Below are positions 20,497-28,524 of a stretch of DNA of 64,000 bases, piece after piece. This stretch comes from VRUE01 sp963817945 (GTDB taxonomy: Bacteria > Actinomycetota > Thermoleophilia > Solirubrobacterales > 70-9). The stretch covers positions 248,001 through 312,000 of the forward strand of contig CAWFQH010000005.1 of the NCBI GenBank assembly GCA_963817945.1. Direction: 5' to 3'. The notes under the pieces are model-generated. The model was not told the origin of the DNA. It did not search any database and worked only from the letters and a program-made list of their open reading frames with translations. A program made the position numbers and the translations under genes. Each line of letters opens with the position of its first letter. Position 1 is the first letter of the stretch.

Positions 20497-20552
20497 ACGT
20501 GCTCCCACTTGACCCACCATATGGGTGGTCAGCCGGGGGCACGTGGGTCAAG
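20497..20552. repeat. Competing hairpins in the cyclase-tilS spacer
   Basis: Three stems can form. CTTGACCCAC (20508-20517) pairs with GTGGGTCAAG (20543-20552). CCACC pairs with GGTGG around ATATG (20514-20528). ACGTGC (20497-20502) pairs with GCACGT (20539-20544). They overlap and so are partly exclusive. The region overlaps the cyclase stop. A terminator or attenuator role is inferred. Confidence 0.55.
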
Positions 20553-21738
20553 ACCCGGCGGCGCGCACTGCATATAGGGGCGTGGCGGCGGGGAAGCCCT
20601 TCAGGTTGACCTCGCCGATCGCCTCGCAGGCGAGGCCGCGACCGGAAAGCGAGTCGGCAACGCTGTCGGTGACCAGCACCTCGCCGGCGTGAGCGCGGCC
20701 GACGACGCGATGGACGAGGTTGACGTGGGTGCCAAAGTAGTCGCCGTCGCGGTAGACGGCGTCGGCATAGTGGATGCCGACGCGGGGCCGCGGGCGGTGC
20801 GGGAAGCGGTCCAGCAACGCAACCGCCCACTCGGCCAGGGAGCCGGGGTCGCGCGAGACGACCATCACCTCGTCGCCGATCGTCTTCACGATCGTCGCCT
20901 CGGGTGGCATCGTCGCTTCCACCGTCTCGACGAAGTTCTCGACCACGTCGAGCGCCTCCAGGTCCCCCTCCTCCTCGGTGTAGCGGGTGAAGCCGGTGAG
21001 GTCGATGAAGCAGAGGGTGACCGGGACGCGGCCGATCTGCGAGCCGGCCGCCTCCAGATCGGCCTCCATGTGGCCGACGACGTCCTGCTCGAGGAAGTAG
21101 CGCAGGTAGCGCGTGTGCAGGTAGTCGGTCAGCGGCGCCGCCAGCGGCAGCATGTCGGCCGCCAGTCCCCCCATTTCCTCGGCGATCTCGAGCTCCGGCA
21201 AGGCGTCGCGGATCATCGGCTCGTGGACGTAGAGATGGAAGAGACGCACCTCGGCGTCGGCGATGCGGCGCATCGATTGCACGTAGACGCGGACGAGCTG
21301 CAGGAAGGCAACGAGGGGGAAGCCGGCGGCAAGGACGCGGGCACAGTGGCGCAGCGCAATGACGTCCTCGGGCCCGAGCAGGCGCTCGCGCTCGAGCGGG
21401 GTGCCGAGGATCACCAGGATGCGCTCGATCAGCTCTGGCTCCAACCCGGTCTCGCGCGCGACCTCCTCGACGGTTACCCGCTCCTCGGTGCCCGGGAAGA
21501 GCTCCTCGACGAATCCGAAGGCGAGCCTGCCCTCGCGACCGGCTTGCTTCAACTCCTCCAGCGAGTGGCCGCGCTCGCGCATCCGCGCCACCACCCGCGC
21601 CTGCGCAGCGGCCGCAGCCGTCCAGCGCCCCCGCCGGACCGGCACGATCTTCTCCTCCGCCCACCGCTTCAGGGTGCTTGCGGAAACCCCCGATCGGCGG
21701 GAAGCCTCGCTGAGAGAGATCCGTTCATCGGCCGCCAT
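20548..21738 (-). CDS. MerR-type HTH fused to a class III adenylate/guanylate cyclase
   Basis: 396 aa. Residues 1-45 form a MerR-like winged helix (ISLSEASRRSGVSASTLKRWAEE). A helical region follows, and the cyclase homology domain spans about residues 240-390. Both metal-binding Asp are present (FIDLTGFTRYT and KTIGDEVMVVS), and the transition-state Asn and Arg are in GTHVNLVHRVVG. The enzyme should therefore be active and make a cyclic nucleotide, while the HTH suggests DNA binding or protein docking. There is no membrane segment, so it is cytosolic. It is the first gene of the tilS-hpt-ftsH run. Confidence 0.88.
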   Translation of the reverse strand: MAADERISLSEASRRSGVSASTLKRWAEEKIVPVRRGRWTAAAAAQARVVARMRERGHSLEELKQAGREGRLAFGFVEELFPGTEERVTVEEVARETGLEPELIERILVILGTPLERERLLGPEDVIALRHCARVLAAGFPLVAFLQLVRVYVQSMRRIADAEVRLFHLYVHEPMIRDALPELEIAEEMGGLAADMLPLAAPLTDYLHTRYLRYFLEQDVVGHMEADLEAAGSQIGRVPVTLCFIDLTGFTRYTEEEGDLEALDVVENFVETVEATMPPEATIVKTIGDEVMVVSRDPGSLAEWAVALLDRFPHRPRPRVGIHYADAVYRDGDYFGTHVNLVHRVVGRAHAGEVLVTDSVADSLSGRGLACEAIGEVNLKGFPAATPLYAVRAAGS

Positions 21739-21823
21739 AGGAGCCCGAGGCTAGCCCCCATCCCTGACAGCTGGGAGGGAAGGGTGACCGGGCGGGCTCC
21801 CGGGAGCAGCGACGTCCGCCGCT

Positions 21824-21904
21824 CGGGCGGGTGGCACGAGGCAAGGGGGGCCGAGGACGCCCTCGCCCGCAGTGCCCCCCTTGCCTCGTGACAGGACCCG
21901 CCCG
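21824..21904. repeat. Long nested inverted repeat between glnB and the cyclase gene
   Basis: CACGAGGCAAGGGGGGC (21835-21851) pairs perfectly with 21874-21890 (17 bp). Outside it, CGGGCGGGT (21824-21832) pairs with 21896-21904 (9 bp). Inside, CGAGG (21852-21856) pairs with CCTCG (21861-21865). It follows the glnB stop on the minus strand within a 182-base gap. Probably the amt-glnB terminator, without a T tract. Confidence 0.85.
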
Positions 21905-21920
21905 CCGCAAGCGAACGTGG

Positions 21921-22289
21921 CTACGCCGGAATCTCCTCCTCCGAATGAGCCTGGAGGACCTCCTCTCCACCCTCGCCGGTGCGGATGCGGATCGCTTCCT
22001 CGACCGGCAGGACGAAGATCTTGCCGTCGCCGACTTCTCCCGTGCGGGCGTGCTTGAGGATCGTCTCCACGACCAGCGGCTTGTCTTTGTCCTCGACCAC
22101 CACCTCCAGCTTCAGCTTCGGACGGACGTTGACGGTCAGGGTCGAGCCCCGGTAGCGCTCGACTATGCCTTTCTGGCGGCCCGAGCCCTTGGCCTCGCTG
22201 ATCGACAGGGAGGGGAACCCCCTGTCGAGCAGCTCGGCCCGGATCGGCTCGAACGCCTCGTGCCGGATGAACGCTTCTATCTTCTTCAT
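21921..22289 (-). CDS. glnB: PII nitrogen-regulatory protein lacking Tyr51
   Basis: 122 aa trimeric signal protein that senses 2-oxoglutarate and ATP/ADP and controls Amt. The PII pattern is clear: KKIEAFIRHEAFEPIRAEL, GSGRQKG at 35-41, TGEVGDGKIFVLPVEEAIRIRTGE at 83-106. The T-loop reads YRGSTLTVNV, so the residue equivalent to the uridylylated or adenylylated Tyr51 is Leu51. Covalent modification at that site is thus impossible; ligand sensing could remain. It is 4 bases downstream of amt, the standard amt-glnB operon. Confidence 0.93.
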   Translation of the reverse strand: MKKIEAFIRHEAFEPIRAELLDRGFPSLSISEAKGSGRQKGIVERYRGSTLTVNVRPKLKLEVVVEDKDKPLVVETILKHARTGEVGDGKIFVLPVEEAIRIRTGEGGEEVLQAHSEEEIPA

Positions 22290-22293
22290 GCGC

Positions 22294-23787
22294 TCACACC
22301 TCCACTCGCGACGGCTCGGTCGCCGTCATCTGGGCTGGCGACGCCGCCGGAATCGGGGCGCCCCTGCCGATCGTGCTCGGCAGGCCGGTCGAGTACTCCG
22401 GCTGCGGGATGAACTGCTCCGGGTACCCGTACATGCCGTGCGAGCTGATGTCCAGCCCCGCTTCCTCCTCCTCGTCGGAGACGCGCAACCCGATCGTTGC
22501 CTTGATCATGGCGAAGGTCGCGAAGGAGATCGCGAAGACGACGACGAAGGTGAAGGCGACGGCCAGTCCCTGCACTCCCAGCTGCCCGAACGTTGCGCTG
22601 AACGGAACGTCGTCGAACAGGGAGTACCAGACGCCCGGCGCCGCCCCTTCGACGATCAGCCGCGGCGAGGCGAAGATGCCGACCGCGAGGGTCCCCCAGA
22701 TCCCGGCCAGGCCGTGCGCCGAGAGGGCGCCCACCGGGTCGTCGAGGAACCGCTCGATCGTCAGCACTGCGTAGACGACGATCATGCCGGCGACGAAGCC
22801 GATGACCGGCGCCGCCCAGAACTCGACGAAGCCGGACGGGGCAGTGATCCCGACCAGGCCGGCGATGGCGCCGTTGCCGGCCATGCCAACGTCGAGCGTC
22901 CTGCTCTTGATCCAGATTGCCAGGGAGGCCCCGATCACCCCGGCGGCTGCGGCCAGCTGCGTGTTCAACATCACCTCGCCGAAGAACGAGCCGGCGGTTT
23001 CGAAGGTCGAGCCCCCGTTGAAGCCGAACCAGCCGATCCAGAGGATGATCACACCGAGGCCGACCAGCGGCATCGAGTGCCCAGGGATCGCCCGCGGCTT
23101 GCCGTCGGCGTCGTACTTGCCCTTGCGGGCCCCGAGCAGGAGCAGCGCCGCCAGCGCGCCGACCGCGCCGGTCAGGTGGACGACCGAGGAGCCGGCGAAG
23201 TCCATCACCGGCTTGCCGCCGATGTCGGAGAGCAGGCCGCCGCCCCAGACCGCATGGGCCACCAGCGGGTAGATCACCGCGCCGAAGACGATCGCGTAGA
23301 TGACGTAGGCGCCGAACTTGATCCGCTCCAGGGTCGTACCCCAGACGATTGCCAGGGAGACCGCGCAGAAGGCGAGGCCGAACAGCATCAGCATCGCGTC
23401 GGAGCCGGCCACGTTGAACGCTTCTTCACCCTGTCCGACCACCTGGTCGAAGTGGAAGAAGAAACCACTGGTGCCGAAGAAGTCGTTGCCGCCACCTTCG
23501 GCAACCCCGTAGCCAATCGCCCACCAGGCGATCGTCACCAGCGCCAGGTTGACGAGGATCTTCGCGACCCCCGTGCCCACGTTCTTTTGCCTGGAGAAGC
23601 CGATCTCCAGGAACATGAACCCGGCCTGCATGAGGAAAACCAGGGCGGTTGCGACGGCGACCCAGACCATGTCCAGCTCGACCGTCTTTTCGGCCACGGT
23701 GTCGGCGAGCGCCGCCGAAGCCGCCCCGGGCAGCATCAGCGAGGCGAACGCCGCCAGCATCACGGCGAGGCCAAGTCTCTTTTTCAT
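22294..23787 (-). CDS. amt: Ammonium transporter
   Basis: 497 aa from the ATG at 23787, which is preceded by a perfect AAGGAGG nine bases upstream; the open frame extends further but is not needed. A signal-like N-terminus (KKRLGLAVMLAAFASLMLPGAASA) is followed by 11 membrane segments. Conserved Amt features include WAIGYGVAEGG, AGSSVVHLTGAVGALAALLLLG, HSMPLVGLGVIILWIGWFGFN and HGLAGIWGTLAVGIF with the pore His. Its C-terminal tail can contact the PII protein encoded next. Confidence 0.95.
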   Translation of the reverse strand: MKKRLGLAVMLAAFASLMLPGAASAALADTVAEKTVELDMVWVAVATALVFLMQAGFMFLEIGFSRQKNVGTGVAKILVNLALVTIAWWAIGYGVAEGGGNDFFGTSGFFFHFDQVVGQGEEAFNVAGSDAMLMLFGLAFCAVSLAIVWGTTLERIKFGAYVIYAIVFGAVIYPLVAHAVWGGGLLSDIGGKPVMDFAGSSVVHLTGAVGALAALLLLGARKGKYDADGKPRAIPGHSMPLVGLGVIILWIGWFGFNGGSTFETAGSFFGEVMLNTQLAAAAGVIGASLAIWIKSRTLDVGMAGNGAIAGLVGITAPSGFVEFWAAPVIGFVAGMIVVYAVLTIERFLDDPVGALSAHGLAGIWGTLAVGIFASPRLIVEGAAPGVWYSLFDDVPFSATFGQLGVQGLAVAFTFVVVFAISFATFAMIKATIGLRVSDEEEEAGLDISSHGMYGYPEQFIPQPEYSTGLPSTIGRGAPIPAASPAQMTATEPSRVEV

Positions 23788-23982
23788 CTCGAACGTCCTC
23801 CTTGCCCACCGGAGCACGCCCCGGCAGTCGCGGTTTGGGGATTGCGGCCAAGGTATGAACAGGCGCCGGATCTGTGTTTGGACTCCTGGAGGAAATCCGA
23901 AGGGGGCGACTCTCACCAGTGGCAGGGGGCCGTTGCCTGCGCCAGAGAGCGCGAGCGTTCACACGGCACTAGTGTCATCGCG

Positions 23983-24669
23983 ATGCCCGCCCGCCTCCGT
24001 CCCACCGCCCCCGTGGCTGCGGATGCGATTTTGGTCGGCGACCCGGGCCGAGCGTTGATGCTGGCGCAGGAGCTGCTCGAGCAACCGAAGATGAGCAACC
24101 ACGCGCGCGGCCTTTGGGGCTACTCGGGCCGCACGCTCGACGGGGCCGAGCTGACGATCCAATCGACCGGGATGGGCGGGCCGAGCGCGGCAATCGTGCT
24201 GGCCGACCTGGCAAAGCTCGGCGTTCGCCGGGCGATCCGGATCGGGACCTGCAGGGGGCTCGGCCCCAGCCACGGAGACGAGCTGGTGGTGGTCGAGGCG
24301 GCCGTAGCGGCCGGCGGCAGCGCCGGCTCCTTCGGACTCGGCGCCGGTAAGAGCATCGAACCGGATCCCGACCTGCTGCGGCTGCTGCGGCAGGAGCTGC
24401 CTCAGACGCCGGCGGCAAGGATCGCCAGTTTCGACGCCCTCCACGCCGACGCGACGGCGGCACCAGCGGGTGTGGCCGCCGCAGATCTGCAAACCGTTGC
24501 TGTCTTCGCCCGCGGGCGAGAGCGCGACGTGGCGGTCGCGGCAATCCTGATCGTCGCCGAGACAGCGGCCGGCGCGCGCCTTCGGTCCGAGGACCAGGAG
24601 GCGGCCGCGAAGAGAGCTGGAAGGGCCGCGGTAGCTGTACTCTCACCCTCAAGTCGAAGGTTAGGGTAA
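23983..24669 (+). CDS. Nucleoside phosphorylase-family protein with altered active site
   Basis: 228 aa from the ATG at 23983. VGDPGRALMLAQELL at about residues 18-32 is the phosphate-binding loop of the PNP/UDP phosphorylase family. STGMGGPSAAIVLADLAKLGVRRAIRIGTCRGL matches the central region. The usual nucleoside-binding Met-Glu segment is replaced by AADLQTVAVF near residue 167, so the ribose-binding Glu appears to be Gln. The protein may use an atypical substrate or have weak activity. It is divergent from amt (195-base spacer without a clear motif) and convergent, 2 bases apart, with the next gene. Confidence 0.75.
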   Translation: MPARLRPTAPVAADAILVGDPGRALMLAQELLEQPKMSNHARGLWGYSGRTLDGAELTIQSTGMGGPSAAIVLADLAKLGVRRAIRIGTCRGLGPSHGDELVVVEAAVAAGGSAGSFGLGAGKSIEPDPDLLRLLRQELPQTPAARIASFDALHADATAAPAGVAAADLQTVAVFARGRERDVAVAAILIVAETAAGARLRSEDQEAAAKRAGRAAVAVLSPSSRRLG

Positions 24670-24671
24670 GC

Positions 24672-25013
24672 TCAAGACGCCTGGCTGTCGGCCTCTCTCC
24701 CGACCCCCTCGGCGAGCCGCCGCCGGATCTCGCCGACGTCACGGGCCACCCGGTCCACCTGGTCCTCGACATCGTCGAGGCGCTGCGAGATCGAGCGCAG
24801 GCGTCGTTCGACCCGCTCGACATCCGAGGCGGAAGCCAGATCGAGGGCGGCCATCGCGGCATGCTGGGCCTCCAGGGCCTTCTCGCGAGCGCCGAAGGCG
24901 GCGGCTACCGCGTTCTCGAGTACCTGGCTGTCGAGCAAGGCCTGGGCCAGCTCGGTGATCGCCTGCTCGCTGCGGGCGCGCAGACTCTCTTGGTCGTCGG
25001 GCTCGGTGTTCAT
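24672..25013 (-). CDS. Small coiled-coil protein of unknown function
   Basis: 113 aa from the ATG at 25013 (a GTG/ATG-type start 3 codons upstream at 25022 is possible). Almost entirely helical. The second half has heptad character (SDVERVERRLRSISQRLDDVEDQVDRVARDVGEIRRRL), and the first half is Ala/Glu-rich, reminiscent of phasin-like or regulator coiled coils. No family is recognised. It diverges from the peptidoglycan hydrolase gene; the 266 bases between them contain no convincing promoter or riboswitch by eye. Confidence 0.65.
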   Translation of the reverse strand: MNTEPDDQESLRARSEQAITELAQALLDSQVLENAVAAAFGAREKALEAQHAAMAALDLASASDVERVERRLRSISQRLDDVEDQVDRVARDVGEIRRRLAEGVGREADSQAS

Positions 25014-25279
25014 CGCTGACACCTTAAGACCTGGCGAGGGCTCTGGCCGAGGAGCCTCTGGAGCTGGGCCTGAAACGAGTTCTTAACGAGCGCATCCGGG
25101 CGGGCTGGAATCCTCACCGGCTCAGGCATGGTCCAACCATTGATTAAGCGCGTGTTGAAGGGCGCCACCCCGCGTTGCGTGCTTCCGCGCGAGCCAGTAG
25201 CTTGGTCTGACCTTATGGGCGGGGAGAGGGCCGAAACGGGTCGTATCGATCGTGCCCGAGGGGACGGACACGGCATCCG

Positions 25280-27541
25280 ATGAGACACAAGCTTGCACTG
25301 ACCATCGCGCTGGCCGGCTTCGCGCTGGCAACTGCCCTCGGCGTCGGCATGGCCGGGGCGGAACCGAATGCCGGCCTCGGCGAGAGCAGAACGCTCGCGC
25401 CGTCGGTCCCAGCCCTCGCCGCGCCGACCCCCGCGCCAGCGCCCGCAGCGACTGCCTGCGCGAACGAAGCCGATGACGACGGCGACGGACTGGTCGACCT
25501 CGCCGACGGCGACTGCACCGGCCCCGAGGACACTGAAGAGGCCACCGCAACGAGCGAGGAAGAAACCACGCAGCAGCAGCCGGACGAGGGGGCGCCGAGC
25601 GTCGAAAGCGGGGCCTCGCTCGACGCCGCCGACGCGACCTCCACCGGGGCCGATGGCGTTACCCGCAACGAAGGCCTCCCCGCTCCAGGGGGGGTGAGCG
25701 ACGGCGGCGTCAGCGCCCCCCGCGCGACCGCCGGCGACCAGCCGCCCGCCACCGGTCCGAACGGCGGCTCGCAGTTCGACGACGGGGGCGTGCCCACCGA
25801 GGCCAACCCGTCGACCACGATCGCCCCATTTGGCCCGGCCCCGATCGGCGTTCCCAACTTCGTCATCGACTCCTTCGAGATCCCGCCATTCCTGCTGCCG
25901 ATCTACCAGGCCTGCGGGACCGAGTACGGAATTCCCTGGGAGATCCTCGCCTCGATCAACAAAATCGAGACCGCCTTCGGCACCAACCTCAACGTGTCGA
26001 CCGCCGGCGCGATGGGCTGGATGCAGTTCATTCCCTCCAGCTGGGATGCCTACGGGGTCGACGCCAACGCCGACGGTCGCAAGGACCCCTACAACCCGGT
26101 CGACGCGATCTGCGCCGCCGCCCGCTACCTGAAGGCCGCCGGCGGCACCGACGACCTCTACGGCGCGATCTTCGCCTACAACCACGCTGACTGGTATGTG
26201 CAGGAGGTCCTTCTCTACGCGAAGGCCTACGGCAAGCTGCCGGCCGACCTGGTCGGCTCGCTGACCGGCCTGACCGAGGGGGCCCACTTCCCGGTTGCCG
26301 CCGACGCCCGCTACGCCGATGACATCGCGACCCGCGAGGCGCTCCGACAGGCCACTCCGCAAGAGCGCGAGGAGTACGGAAACGCGGCAGCGGTGGTCTC
26401 CTCCTCGCCGACCCGGCGCGGGATCAACATCTTCGCCGCCAAGGGCGCGCCCGTGGTCGCAGTCAACGACGGGATCGTCGTCAAGGCGGGGGAGTCGGAG
26501 CGGCTCGGTCGCTACCTCGTCCTCCGCGACGCCTACGGCAACCGCTACACCTACGCCAAGCTCGGCCGGCTGGTCCGCAACCGGCGCCTGATCGTGACGC
26601 CAACCGGCAGGGAGAAACGGGTCCCGGTCGACAGCCAGAACATCCGGCCGCGGCTCCACGCCCTGCCGGGCCGGGTCGACGGACGGCAGCGCCTAAGTGC
26701 CCACGAGCGGGTGGACGTCGCGACCGCTCTCGGTGCCGACGGCTCGATCAAGGTCGGCTCGAAGGTGATCGCCGGCACCGTGCTGGCCCGCGTAGGTGCG
26801 AACGAGGATGGCGTCGACCCGCACATCAACTTCTCGATCCGCCCAGCCGGGCGCGGGGCGCCGCGGATCGATCCGAAGCCGATCCTCGATGGTTGGAAGC
26901 TGCTCGAGGCGACCGCGATCTACCGTGCCAAGGGCAAGAGCCCGTTCGCGGTGAAGCTCGGCAGCGCCGGTGTCCTGCTCCTCTCGAAGGAGGCGCTGCA
27001 ACGCCGTGTGCTCGCCGACAAGGCAATCGAACTGCCCGACTGCGACCGGATCGAAGTCCGTGGCGGCCAGATCGACCGCCGCGTTCTGGCCACGCTCGCC
27101 TACCTCTCCGAGCAAGGCTTCCACCTCACCATCACCTCGATGCTCTGCGGCCGCCACGGCAGCATCACCACCAGCGGCAACGTCTCCAACCACTCGTTCG
27201 GCGGCGCCGTCGACATCGCGATGATCAACGGCGTTCCGGTCCTAGGCAACCAGGGCCCCGGCACGCTTACCCATGAGCTGCTGAAAGCCGTGCTGAGGCT
27301 GCAGGGGACGTTCGTGCCCGACGAGCTGATCTCGCTGGAGAACCTTGGCGGACCGAGCTTCGCCATGGGCGACCACGCCGACCACGTCCACATCGGGTGG
27401 AGCCCGATCGCAGGCACCGGCCGCGAAGCGGGCTACGTGCAGCTCCTCAAACCGGATCAGTGGCTGCGGCTGACGGACCGGCTGGAGCAGATCGAGAACC
27501 CCGACGTGTCGACGAAGCCTTCGAAGTCCGCCCTGCCCTGA
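25280..27541 (+). CDS. Secreted peptidoglycan hydrolase: MltB-like transglycosylase + degenerate M23 + M15-like domains
   Basis: 753 aa. A signal peptide occupies residues 1-27, followed by an Asp-rich, Ca-binding-like stretch (NEADDDGDGLVDLADGDC) and a long Pro/Thr linker. A lytic transglycosylase domain spans about 200-330 with KIETAFGTNLNVSTAGAMG (catalytic Glu near 230) and GWMQFIPSSWDAYG. A lysostaphin-fold M23 domain spans about 375-515, but its metal motifs read RRGIN and PHINF instead of HxGxD and HLHF, so it is probably inactive. The C-terminal domain has SNHSFGGAVD (His638, Asp645) and DHVHIGW (His702, His704), the M15 zinc pattern. It likely cleaves cell wall outside the membrane. 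Confidence 0.87.
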   Translation: MRHKLALTIALAGFALATALGVGMAGAEPNAGLGESRTLAPSVPALAAPTPAPAPAATACANEADDDGDGLVDLADGDCTGPEDTEEATATSEEETTQQQPDEGAPSVESGASLDAADATSTGADGVTRNEGLPAPGGVSDGGVSAPRATAGDQPPATGPNGGSQFDDGGVPTEANPSTTIAPFGPAPIGVPNFVIDSFEIPPFLLPIYQACGTEYGIPWEILASINKIETAFGTNLNVSTAGAMGWMQFIPSSWDAYGVDANADGRKDPYNPVDAICAAARYLKAAGGTDDLYGAIFAYNHADWYVQEVLLYAKAYGKLPADLVGSLTGLTEGAHFPVAADARYADDIATREALRQATPQEREEYGNAAAVVSSSPTRRGINIFAAKGAPVVAVNDGIVVKAGESERLGRYLVLRDAYGNRYTYAKLGRLVRNRRLIVTPTGREKRVPVDSQNIRPRLHALPGRVDGRQRLSAHERVDVATALGADGSIKVGSKVIAGTVLARVGANEDGVDPHINFSIRPAGRGAPRIDPKPILDGWKLLEATAIYRAKGKSPFAVKLGSAGVLLLSKEALQRRVLADKAIELPDCDRIEVRGGQIDRRVLATLAYLSEQGFHLTITSMLCGRHGSITTSGNVSNHSFGGAVDIAMINGVPVLGNQGPGTLTHELLKAVLRLQGTFVPDELISLENLGGPSFAMGDHADHVHIGWSPIAGTGREAGYVQLLKPDQWLRLTDRLEQIENPDVSTKPSKSALP

Positions 27542-27558
27542 GCCAGTACTTCGGATTC

Positions 27559-28413
27559 GTGCAGTTCGAGTTCGCCGGCGCGCTCGGCGTCACCCCCGGC
27601 CGCTATCTGGCGCGCGAGGGAGGCGAGGACGGACCGCAGCGCGTCCTCGTCGTCGAGACGCTCGGCGCGCCGGCGGCAGCCGGACGGCGACGGCGACAGG
27701 CGCGCGATGTGGGCCCCGAGGCGCCGCTCCCCGACCTGCCGCTGACCCGCGCTACGGCAATTCGGGCTTTCGCGCCCTTCGACTCGACCGAGGACGCCGC
27801 CGCCTGGCTCGATCGCATCGTGGCGAGCGAGGAGGAGGTCGAGGCGCTGGTCGCGGAAGGGGTCGCATTGCTAAACCGGGCGCTTCACGCACATGCGGCG
27901 GCGAGCGCGGATCCGTACGGCCACGAGCTGGCGCCGTCGCAGGCCCTGCAGGTGCTGGTCGGCGTCGGCAGCGGCGAGCAAGTCGCCGCCGGGCGCTTCA
28001 GCCAGGCGCGCGAGGTCGACGTGCGCGGCGGGACCTCGCGGCGGCAGCGGCGGGAGGCGGAGCTGCGCCCGCAGGAGCGGGTCGCCGCGGTGCTGGGCGG
28101 GCGCGAGCGGATCGACGCCTGCGAGACGCTGCTGCTGCGGGCGCGTGCCGACCTCGACGGCGACCGTCCGCGCGAGGCGGCGCTGCAGCTTCGGATCGCC
28201 CTCGAGGCGCTTTTGGTCGAGCTGGCGGGAGCGCTGGCAGACCCGGGCCACGTGGAGGACATGGCCCAGCTCGAGGCGCGCCGCCAGGAGGCGGGCGAGG
28301 CGGCGAACATGGCCCTGCGCGGCGACCTGGACGCGGAGCGCACAGCCCACGTCCGTGAGCTGACGGAGATCTCCGAGCGAATCTTGCGGCGCCGGCGCAT
28401 CCTGCGCGGCTAA
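27559..28413 (+). CDS. Unknown protein with helical C-terminal half
   Basis: 284 aa if translation starts at the GTG at 27559 (QFEFAGALGVTPGRYLAR); the frame is open further upstream inside the previous gene, so the start is uncertain. The N-terminal 60 residues look like a compact beta domain ending in VLVVETLGAP. The rest is Ala/Arg/Glu-rich and helical. No catalytic motif and no membrane segment are seen, and I do not recognise a family. It lies 17 bases behind the peptidoglycan hydrolase and is probably co-transcribed. A long bidirectional hairpin follows its stop. Confidence 0.6.
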   Translation: MQFEFAGALGVTPGRYLAREGGEDGPQRVLVVETLGAPAAAGRRRRQARDVGPEAPLPDLPLTRATAIRAFAPFDSTEDAAAWLDRIVASEEEVEALVAEGVALLNRALHAHAAASADPYGHELAPSQALQVLVGVGSGEQVAAGRFSQAREVDVRGGTSRRQRREAELRPQERVAAVLGGRERIDACETLLLRARADLDGDRPREAALQLRIALEALLVELAGALADPGHVEDMAQLEARRQEAGEAANMALRGDLDAERTAHVRELTEISERILRRRRILRG

Positions 28414-28524
28414 AGCCCATCCCGGTAGGGGTGGAACGTCTTGTACTTTTTTTGAGCGAACGTCCTCGGAAGGCCGCCACCTGTCTTCAAAAAAAGTTAA
28501 GTGAAACCCCTGCCGGGATGGGCT
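28414..28524. terminator. Nested bidirectional terminator-like repeat
   Basis: Outer 19-base arms at 28414-28432 and 28506-28524 match with one G-T wobble. Inner 11-base arms ACTTTTTTTGA (28445-28455) and TCAAAAAAAGT (28487-28497) are perfect. It fills the whole gap between two convergent genes and touches both stop codons. Termination on both strands is likely. Confidence 0.85.

Noticed and set aside
25014..25279. Possible c-di-AMP (ydaO) riboswitch before the cell-wall hydrolase, since disA is present and such genes often have one.
   Set aside because: I could not find the conserved riboswitch core or its pseudoknot segments; only isolated short matches such as GGCCGAA.
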